Shown in pieces: positions 63,617 to 64,000 of a DNA stretch of 64,000 bases. The first letter of the stretch is position 1; the number at the start of each line of letters is the position of its first letter. The notes under the pieces are model-generated. The model did no database searches, was not told the origin of the DNA, and saw only the letters and a list, made by a program, of their open reading frames with translations. Source of the stretch: Enterococcus italicus DSM 15952 (GTDB lineage Bacteria > Bacillota > Bacilli > Lactobacillales > Enterococcaceae); the NCBI RefSeq assembly GCF_000185365.1, contig NZ_GL622241.1:1609160-1673159 (forward strand), in the 5' to 3' direction. The translations under genes and the position numbers were made by a program.

Positions 63617-64000
63617 CTATTCATTTAATTTTTTATCGAGTAAATCAACATCTTCTGCATTTCCAATGACTAACAAGCTATCATTTTCTTTTACAATTTG
63701 GTCCGCAGCAGGTGAAACAATGACTTGTGCATCTGGTCTACGAATCGCAACGACTGTTAAACCATACTTTTGGCGAAAATTTAAATCAAGTAAGGTATGA
63801 TTAAAGAATTTGGGATTTGATACACGAATTTCTGCTAATGAGAACTCATCAGATAATTCAATGAAGTCTAAAATGTTTTTAGAGACTAAATTATGTGCCA
63901 AACGGATTCCCATATCTCGCTCTGGGTGAACCACTCGATCTGCACCAACTTTCTCTAAAACTCTTGCATGGTATTCATTTTGCGCCTTTGCTAGAATATT
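63617..64000 (-). CDS. ktrA: KtrA/TrkA-type potassium uptake regulator, partial
   Basis: The gene runs off the window; 127 residues of its C-terminal part are present. They begin with the end of the RCK Rossmann domain (KAQNEYHARVLEKVGADRVV, PERDMGIRLAHNLVS) and continue with an RCK_C domain (VSNPKFFNHTLLDLNFRQKYG, IVSPAADQIVKENDSLLVIG). Such cytoplasmic proteins bind ATP/ADP or c-di-AMP and gate KtrB-type potassium channels. The N-terminus lies beyond 64000. The frame is open up to the window edge. Confidence 0.92.
   Translation of the reverse strand, partial: NILAKAQNEYHARVLEKVGADRVVHPERDMGIRLAHNLVSKNILDFIELSDEFSLAEIRVSNPKFFNHTLLDLNFRQKYGLTVVAIRRPDAQVIVSPAADQIVKENDSLLVIGNAEDVDLLDKKLNE

Overview
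The window looks like core chromosome of a low-GC Gram-positive coccus of the order Lactobacillales, most probably an Enterococcus. The evidence is the gene content and order: a fabT-fabH-acpP-fabD-fabG-fabF-accB-fabZ-accC-accD-accA cluster, a BgsA/BgsB-type glucolipid synthase pair, ptsHI beside clpE and a DUF1827 gene, polC-proS-eep-cdsA-uppS, and frr-pyrH-tsf-rpsB. I see no insertion sequence, prophage, plasmid gene, CRISPR array, rRNA or tRNA. Species assignment within the genus is not possible from the sequence alone.

Layout. 1-8.9 kb (minus strand): the type II fatty-acid synthesis and acetyl-CoA carboxylase operon under FabT, with three FabT operators. 8.9-12.5 kb: ykuJ, an NAD-dependent oxidoreductase and two lipid glucosyltransferases, so the first 12.5 kb is largely membrane-lipid biosynthesis. 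12.6-14.6 kb: the general PTS proteins EI and HPr. 15-17.8 kb (plus strand): clpE with a CtsR operator, then a DUF1827 gene. 17.9-24.2 kb: prfC, a lipoprotein, a CNNM/CBS membrane protein, an AI-2E family membrane protein, a GNAT enzyme and NtdP. 24.3-27.7 kb: mutY, recX and rlmD. 27.7-28.1 kb: an unusual tandem repeat. 28.1-38.5 kb: polC, a divergent prolyl-tRNA synthetase, eep, cdsA, uppS and a FemABX aminoacyltransferase. 38.8-42.0 kb: frr, pyrH, tsf and rpsB. 42.3-44.8 kb: argR facing argS, with a T-box leader on argS. 44.9-47.7 kb: the t6A genes tsaD and tsaB flanking two GNAT genes. 47.8-49.9 kb: galE and a GalT relative lacking its active-site region. 50.1-54.8 kb: small housekeeping genes (NUDIX, rhodanese, glucokinase, YqgQ, rhomboid, Fau, L33) and a membrane-anchored nuclease. 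54.9-60 kb: an unknown protein, cca, YpjD, YpiB, YpiA and a protein that looks like a decayed 3-dehydroquinate synthase. 60-64 kb: sodA, GtrA, DUF1189, a 2-hydroxyacid dehydrogenase, a HesB-like protein and a KtrA/TrkA-type protein cut by the window edge.

The gene set is ordinary, but several details stand out. (i) Three genes in conserved positions encode relatives of well-known enzymes that have lost signature residues: ProS-like, GalT-like and AroB-like. (ii) Intergenic space holds at least three families of reiterated hairpin elements: a ~121-bp long-hairpin unit in tandem with a degenerate copy elsewhere, a ~50-bp palindrome at three loci, and a GTGTGAC-type terminator at three loci. All sit in sense orientation just after genes. 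(iii) The fab cluster lacks the fabK expected between acpP and fabD, and a hairpin occupies that point. (iv) Several regulatory sites can be read directly: FabT boxes, a CtsR box, an argS T-box, a candidate ARG box before argR, a perfect 23-bp palindrome before ykuJ, and a large structured element after frr.
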